The notes under the pieces are model-generated. The model was not told the DNA's origin. It worked only from the letters and a program-made list of their open reading frames with translations, and ran no database searches. Below are positions 57,867 to 64,000 of a DNA stretch of 64,000 bases, in pieces. The translations under genes were made by a program, and so were the position numbers. Source of the stretch: Treponema maltophilum ATCC 51939 (GTDB lineage: Bacteria; Spirochaetota; Spirochaetia; Treponematales; Treponemataceae); the NCBI RefSeq assembly GCF_000413055.1, contig NZ_KE332518.1, positions 2,171,583 through 2,235,582 on the forward strand. Reading direction: 5' to 3'. Numbering within the stretch: the first letter of the stretch is position 1; each line of letters starts with the position of its first letter.

Positions 57867-59248
57867 TGATATACATCGGTATCGATTTGGGAACGACTTC
57901 TCTGTGCTGTACTGCGGTTGAAAGTGCCGATTGGCACATAAAAAAGATAAAAACGTGTCCGAACGGCGCTCACATCGACGCAAAAGAAGCGTGGGACAAA
58001 AAGCAGAATGTCGATACGATTTATGCGGCGGCAAAAAACTTAATAGATTCCGTATTTGCCGAACACGACGGGAAAATCGGCGCTATCGCAATTTCAACGC
58101 AAATGCACGGAATCGTATACACCGATAAAAGCGGCAACGCCCTTTCGCCCCTATACACATGGCAGTACCGGCGCTCGGCGCTGAAGTGCGAAAAATCCGG
58201 CATACCCTACTACAAAGAATTGGAACAAAAGTTGGGAAAAACCTGTCCTCCCGGCTACGGTCTTGCAACGCATTATACCCTGCGCTCTTGCGGCGAAGTT
58301 CCCGCACATGCGCATAAAATCTGTTCTATAGGCGATTACGTTGCGATGAAACTTGCCGGAAACAAAGAGCCCGTTTCTGACATCACGCTTGCCGAAAGCT
58401 TCGGAGCCGTTTTTTTAGGCGAAAAAAACTATACTTGCGGAAAACTGCGTTCAGCCGGCATCGATCCCGCTTTATTGCCGGACATCGTTGAGTCGGACGC
58501 TATTATCGGAACATACCGAAACGTCCCGGTCGTTACGGCGATAGGGGATAATCAGGCGAGCTTTTTGGGGGCGATTACCGATTTGTATTCGAACGCGGTA
58601 ATCAGCTTAGGCACCAGCGGACAAATTACCTGTTACAGCGAAAAACCGGTACACATTGAAGGGGTGGAAACACGCCCCTTCCCCAAAAAGGGTTATATTT
58701 TATCGGGTGCTTCGTTGTGCGGCGGATACGCATATGCACTTTTAAAACGTTTTTTCAGTGCAACAATAAAATGGCTGTGCGGAAAAGAAACCGAAGAAAA
58801 CTGCAATGTGTACAAAAGACTCGATGAAATAAATCCCCTCGGTATCCCGAATATACCTGCAATTAAAACAAGCTTTTGCGGAACGCGTACCGCCCCCGAT
58901 GCCAAAGCGCTTATAGAAGGAATCGACGAGTACAACTTTCTGCCGCAAAACATAACCGCCGGCCTTGTTTTGGGAATCATCAACGAACTTAAAGATTTTT
59001 TTAATCTTTTTCCGCAGGAGATTCGAAAGAATATCGTTCAACTGTACGGTTCCGGAAGTTTTTTCAACAAGCATCCTTTTGTGCAAAACTGCTGCGAAAA
59101 ACTGTTCGGTCTTCCCGTACAAAAAACACCGCGCGATGAAGAAGGCGCATTCGGGGCGGCCATCAATGCGGGCATGGCATTAGGTGATTTTTCCGACTAT
59201 AATCAAGCGGTACAAAAAATAAAGGCTTTGAACGATGACGGAAAATAA
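57866..59248 (+). CDS. FGGY-family carbohydrate kinase
   Basis: A 460-aa kinase. IGIDLGTTSLCC is the N-terminal phosphate-1 motif, STQMHGIVYTD and PLYTWQYRR contact sugar, AIGDNQASFLGA and VISLGTSGQIT belong to the second ATPase domain, and QLYGSGSF with RDEEGAFGAAINAG closes the fold. GDNQAS and TWQ suggest the sedoheptulokinase/xylulokinase side of the family, but LsrK-type and polyol kinases are also FGGY members. It probably phosphorylates the sugar brought in by the adjacent transporter. The last 14 bases overlap the regulator gene. Confidence 0.85.
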   Translation: MIYIGIDLGTTSLCCTAVESADWHIKKIKTCPNGAHIDAKEAWDKKQNVDTIYAAAKNLIDSVFAEHDGKIGAIAISTQMHGIVYTDKSGNALSPLYTWQYRRSALKCEKSGIPYYKELEQKLGKTCPPGYGLATHYTLRSCGEVPAHAHKICSIGDYVAMKLAGNKEPVSDITLAESFGAVFLGEKNYTCGKLRSAGIDPALLPDIVESDAIIGTYRNVPVVTAIGDNQASFLGAITDLYSNAVISLGTSGQITCYSEKPVHIEGVETRPFPKKGYILSGASLCGGYAYALLKRFFSATIKWLCGKETEENCNVYKRLDEINPLGIPNIPAIKTSFCGTRTAPDAKALIEGIDEYNFLPQNITAGLVLGIINELKDFFNLFPQEIRKNIVQLYGSGSFFNKHPFVQNCCEKLFGLPVQKTPRDEEGAFGAAINAGMALGDFSDYNQAVQKIKALNDDGK

Positions 59249-60338
59249 ACTTTCACCCAAAACAAAAAAAGTTTATCAATATCTTTCGCATTTATTTAAC
59301 AACGGACAACTTCTTGCCGGTGAGCAAATTCCTTCCGAAATTGAAATAGCCGAAACCTTAGCCGTTTCACGTCCTACGGTTGCCAAGGCCATTAATATTT
59401 TTGTGCGGGAAGGGAAAGCATACAGAAAAAGCGGAATCGGAACTTTTTTACGGGATCCCGCAGCGGATAAAAAGAAAAAAAAGACGATAGGGCTTGTCTT
59501 TCCCCTAATCGGATTAAGTGAAATTTTCCGCCCGATTACGGAAGGAATCGCAAAACTGTCCGAAACCCTTAATTTTTCTCTTATATGGGGCGGTCAATTT
59601 AACGGAGCAAATATAACCGGAACTCAGACGGAACAAATGATAGATTTTTATATCGAACAAAACGTCGACGGTATTTTGTTTGCCCCGGTGGAACTTACCC
59701 GTAATTGTTTTTCGATAAATAAAAAGATCATAAGCAAAATAGAAAAGTGCAATATTCCGATCGTTTTGGTTGACGGCGAGTATCATGAATTCCCGCTTCG
59801 AAGCAAATACGACCTTGTCGGAATCGATAACTTCAGGGCGGGGTATGTTTCGGCGCTTCATTTTATCGAACAAGGGGCAAAACGAGTAGATTTTTTATGC
59901 CAGCCCTTTATGGCGCAAACCGTACCGCAGCGCATTAAAGGATATCGGCAAGCGCTTTTAGACAGCGGAATAACGCCGCACAAAACATGGGTACACGACA
60001 TTCGGAATTTTTCATCAAAAGAGCTTTTACCGCTTATACAAAACGGCGCTCAAAATATTATTTGCGCAAACGACAATACCGCAATGAAGTTTATAAAAGC
60101 TTTGTCGGATGCCGATATCAAAATCCCGAAAGACGTTCGGCTCAGCGGTTTTGACGACATTGAAGCCGCACGTTATTTTCCCGTACCGCTTACAACGGTG
60201 GCGCAGCCCTGTAAAGACTTGGCGGAAGTTATCATACACACAATGCTTACGCGGATTGAAAATCCTTATTTGCCTGCCCGCAATCTTATGCTTGACTTTG
60301 AATTGAAAATTCGCGAATCAAGCAAAATACCCGGATAA
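59235..60338 (+). CDS. GntR-type regulator with LacI-like sugar-binding domain
   Basis: A 367-aa AraR-like regulator. Residues ~5-72 are a winged helix of the GntR type (GEQIPSEIEIAETLAVSRPTVAKAI, then GKAYRKSGIGTFL). Residues ~83-365 form a periplasmic-binding-protein fold (TIGLVFPLIGLSEIFRPI, DGILFAPVEL, LVGIDNFRAGY, LSGFDDIEAARYFPVPLTTV). It probably senses the sugar or its phosphate and controls the transporter operon. The start lies within the kinase gene. A hairpin one base after the stop region ends the operon. Confidence 0.87.
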   Translation: MTENKLSPKTKKVYQYLSHLFNNGQLLAGEQIPSEIEIAETLAVSRPTVAKAINIFVREGKAYRKSGIGTFLRDPAADKKKKKTIGLVFPLIGLSEIFRPITEGIAKLSETLNFSLIWGGQFNGANITGTQTEQMIDFYIEQNVDGILFAPVELTRNCFSINKKIISKIEKCNIPIVLVDGEYHEFPLRSKYDLVGIDNFRAGYVSALHFIEQGAKRVDFLCQPFMAQTVPQRIKGYRQALLDSGITPHKTWVHDIRNFSSKELLPLIQNGAQNIICANDNTAMKFIKALSDADIKIPKDVRLSGFDDIEAARYFPVPLTTVAQPCKDLAEVIIHTMLTRIENPYLPARNLMLDFELKIRESSKIPG

Positions 60339-60359
60339 AAATCCGATGCGGCCGGATTT
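60339..60359. terminator. Bidirectional hairpin terminator between convergent operons
   Basis: AAATCCG (60339-60345) and CGGATTT (60353-60359) form a 7-bp stem. On the minus strand the hairpin is followed by TTTTTAT, suiting termination of the tetR-DUF1275 operon; on the plus strand it follows the sugar operon directly. Confidence 0.6.
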
Positions 60360-60368
60360 GTATCGGTT

Positions 60369-61052
60369 TTATCGGAGCGCCCTTTTTTCGTCTATAGTCA
60401 ATATCGCATAGGCCGCAAAAAGAAAAATCAGACAAAAATAAATGGAATTGTCCCGAAAAACGCGGGTTAAAAAAGCGCCCGCGCTTGCTCCCGCTCCGAA
60501 AAAAACGATAACGGAAAGGTAGCGCACGCACATTTTTCCCGCCGCGTGATCGTTTTTATGCACAAACAAGTGCAGACTTTGCATGGCCGATTTTAAATTT
60601 CCCGTAATCATCGTGGTCGCAACAGCCGAGCCTTTAAGCTTGTTGAATATGCCGACTTGAATTGCGGCCAAAAAAGAAACGGAACAAGTGGTAAACAAGT
60701 CGGCCGTAACGGGAGAAGTCAAGCCTATCATAATCAATAGAACCGCTTTAAAGACGAGCGCAAAGCGAATTTTGTTCAATTCGGATTTTATACACGCGGT
60801 CGATTTTATGCATTCCGAAAGCACTATGCCGAACGAAAAAAAGACAATCGGCAAAAGATATTTGGGCACCGAGCCGACCTGTCCCGTAAAAACGGAAATC
60901 GACAAAAGAACCAAATTGCCGGTTTGCGCATTTGCAAAAACGCCGTTTTTTAAAATATAGGTATATGCGTCCAAAAAGCCGCCCATCAAAGCGAGTATGA
61001 GCGCAATGCACAGGCTTTCATGCATTTTGGTTTCGGAAGATTGCGTATTCAT
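60369..61052 (-). CDS. DUF1275 (YoaK-family) membrane protein
   Basis: A 227-aa protein with about six TM segments. GGFLDAYTYILKNGVFANAQTGNLVLL near residue 25 is the family hallmark, followed by SFLAAIQVGIFNKLKGSAVATTMITGNLKSA. Function of the family is not established; transport has been suggested. ATG 61052 overlaps the stop of the tetR gene as ATGA. Co-expression with a TetR regulator suggests it exports or handles the compound the regulator senses, which is inference. Confidence 0.85.
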   Translation of the reverse strand: MNTQSSETKMHESLCIALILALMGGFLDAYTYILKNGVFANAQTGNLVLLSISVFTGQVGSVPKYLLPIVFFSFGIVLSECIKSTACIKSELNKIRFALVFKAVLLIMIGLTSPVTADLFTTCSVSFLAAIQVGIFNKLKGSAVATTMITGNLKSAMQSLHLFVHKNDHAAGKMCVRYLSVIVFFGAGASAGAFLTRVFRDNSIYFCLIFLFAAYAILTIDEKRALR

Positions 61053-61675
61053 CGTTTTATGCGGTCTTTGCAGTAATCGTAAAAAATGCCGTACAAAAAA
61101 TCTTTTTTCGAGCGCAAAACGCGTTTGTCCGAAAATAATTCGTACTGCATTAAAAGCGCGTTTACTAAGGCGCCCAAAAAATCCAAATCGAGCTTTTCCA
61201 GCAAATTCAAAAATGCGTCGGCCAGATCGGGCTTTTCGTTTTTCCATTCAAGAAAATCCGCGCGCAAAATCGGATAAAAATCGGCGTTGAGTTTTTGCCA
61301 TTCTTTTTCGAATTCGGCATCGTAGACGATTTCGGTTACGAACATTAAATACAGGCGTTTTAAAGGATTTTCGGCAAACAGCTTTTCTATAACGGCTTGC
61401 GAAAAAAGTGCACACACATCGGCGTTTTCCTCGGCTTTATCGAACAGAACGCGGAGCCGCTCGCGGGACAAAATATTGCCCTCGTGCATAAGCGACAGCA
61501 TGATTTCTTTTGTGCTTTTAAAATACCGGTACACGCCGCCCTTTGAAAGCGTTGTTGAAGCGACAATATCTTCCATCGTCGTATTACGGTAACCTTTTTT
61601 TAAAAACGTTTGCACCGCACCGCGCCGTATTTCGTCCTTGCGTTCTTCCGCCGTTTTCCGCTGAAATTTTGCCAT
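61049..61675 (-). CDS. TetR/AcrR-family regulator of the DUF1275 gene
   Basis: A 208-aa regulator with TetR helix-turn-helix (AVQTFLKKGYRNTTMEDIV, then TTLSKGGVYRYFKSTKEIML) and a helical ligand domain. ATG 61675 (MAKFQRKTAEERK) is chosen; the longer frame from 61822 runs through the aspS promoter and start. A weak AAGG lies upstream. It is divergent from aspS. I find no clear palindrome in its promoter, unlike the other two TetR genes in the window. Confidence 0.87.
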   Translation of the reverse strand: MAKFQRKTAEERKDEIRRGAVQTFLKKGYRNTTMEDIVASTTLSKGGVYRYFKSTKEIMLSLMHEGNILSRERLRVLFDKAEENADVCALFSQAVIEKLFAENPLKRLYLMFVTEIVYDAEFEKEWQKLNADFYPILRADFLEWKNEKPDLADAFLNLLEKLDLDFLGALVNALLMQYELFSDKRVLRSKKDFLYGIFYDYCKDRIKR

Positions 61676-61702
61676 AATCTTTGCCTTTGCGTTGCCGCTT
61701 TC

Positions 61703-61731
61703 ATTATCGTACGCATCGAAGCGAATGTCAA
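61703..61731 (-). promoter_or_regulatory. Promoter of the tetR-DUF1275 operon
   Basis: Minus-strand TTGACA (61726-61731) and GATAAT (61703-61708) with 17 bp spacing, leader ~20 bases. Confidence 0.6.
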
Positions 61732-61741
61732 CACGCACGGC

Positions 61742-61770
61742 TTGCATATCGGCGTAATTCCCGCTATGAT
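61742..61770 (+). promoter_or_regulatory. Predicted aspS promoter (near-leaderless)
   Basis: TTGCAT at 61742-61747 and TATGAT at 61765-61770, 17 bp apart, with eight bases to ATG 61779 and no ribosome site. Confidence 0.55.
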
Positions 61771-61778
61771 ATTGCATT

Positions 61779-63568
<1,790 letters not shown>

Positions 63569-63572
<4 letters not shown>

Positions 63573-64000
63573 TTTCTTTGACGGAAATGCTGTGTCTGGC
63601 GCTGATTATCCTTCAGCTCGCCGCAATTCTTATTTTGCTGCTGCGCAACCCTTCCGATGCGGCGGCAAAAACAGCGCGCGAAAACCGGGAAGAACTTTCA
63701 CGTTCGCTGAACGGTTTTGCCGCCGTTGTAGAAAACCGTTTTAAATCGCTGCAGGAACAGATTCACACGGTAATGCGCGACAACCGGCAGGAATTTACCG
63801 TAAGCCGGCAGGAACTGAATGCGGCATTGCAGGCGATCCGCTCGGACAACGCGGCCCAGCTTGAAAAAATGCGTGCAACGGTCGACGAAAAACTTCAGCG
63901 CACGCTCGAAACGCGCTTGGGGCAATCGTTTAAGCTTGTGAGCGCCCAGCTCGAACAAGTACAAAAGGGCTTGGGCGAAATGAACGCGCTTGCCGCGGGT
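63569..64000 (+). CDS. rmuC: RmuC-family protein, N-terminal part (cut by the window edge)
   Basis: The frame starts at ATG 63569 and stays open for 144 codons to the end of the window. An N-terminal TM segment (LTEMLCLALIILQLAAILILLLL-like stretch, residues ~4-26) is followed by a coiled coil and by LETRLGQSFKLVSAQLEQVQ, then KGLGEMNALAAG, which is the diagnostic start of the RmuC nuclease-like domain. RmuC limits DNA inversion and recombination in E. coli. Translation is coupled to aspS through the ATGA overlap. Confidence 0.85.

Overview
The window reads as chromosomal DNA of a treponeme (Spirochaetota) with mid-range GC. It encodes a clear relative of the Treponema pallidum adhesin Tp0751 (pallilysin), a MurA with Asp at the fosfomycin-target cysteine, an LpoB/COG3014/LPP20-type lipoprotein cluster and several proteins of spirochaete type. 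Coding density is high and genes are often joined by ATGA or GTGA overlaps. I see no tRNA, rRNA, CRISPR array, insertion sequence or prophage gene; this is ordinary chromosome rather than a mobile island.

Layout. 1-9.8 kb: tail of a C-terminal processing protease, rsmE, a WecG/TagA-type glycosyltransferase, a sigma-54 activator without DNA-binding domain, trmJ, a TetR/CDP-alcohol phosphatidyltransferase pair divergent from an SDR gene, a STAS protein, and two adjacent six-TM proteins. 9.8-21.7 kb: murA-pepT, a DUF2156 gene-thrC pair, a very large cytoplasmic GH13-type protein, a radical SAM protein, a PTS EIIA, and a lytic transglycosylase. 21.8-27.7 kb: a rex-serC-serA operon under Rex-box control, a DUF4153-like membrane protein, and a secreted HExxH protein. 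27.7-35.6 kb: uracil permease, phosphoesterase, lipoprotein, MBL hydrolase, DbpA-like RNA-binding protein, an UPF0158-GNAT fusion, and the Tp0751 homologue. 35.6-44.9 kb: miaB, an M29 aminopeptidase, the LPP20/COG3014/LpoB cluster with an M20 peptidase and galE, then an SRPBCC/TetR pair. 44.9-53 kb: a rhomboid-like pseudoprotease, exoA, an adenosine deaminase family gene, pepF, an MFS-HEAT fusion, and ilvE. 53-60.4 kb: a complete sugar ABC importer operon (binding protein, permease, ATPase, second permease, FGGY kinase, GntR/LacI regulator). 60.4-64 kb: TetR/DUF1275, aspS, and the start of rmuC.

The most striking signal is in the promoters. At about a dozen genes a good -35/-10 pair with 17 or 18 bp spacing ends only 5-8 bases before the start codon, with no Shine-Dalgarno sequence, which predicts leaderless mRNAs. 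Genes inside operons, and a few first genes, have ordinary GGAG-type ribosome sites. Other regulatory signals are two Rex boxes exactly 105 bp apart around the rex promoter, and palindromic operators at two TetR genes.

Functions were assigned by reading protein motifs by eye. No database search was run, so family names that rest on overall resemblance carry lower confidence.
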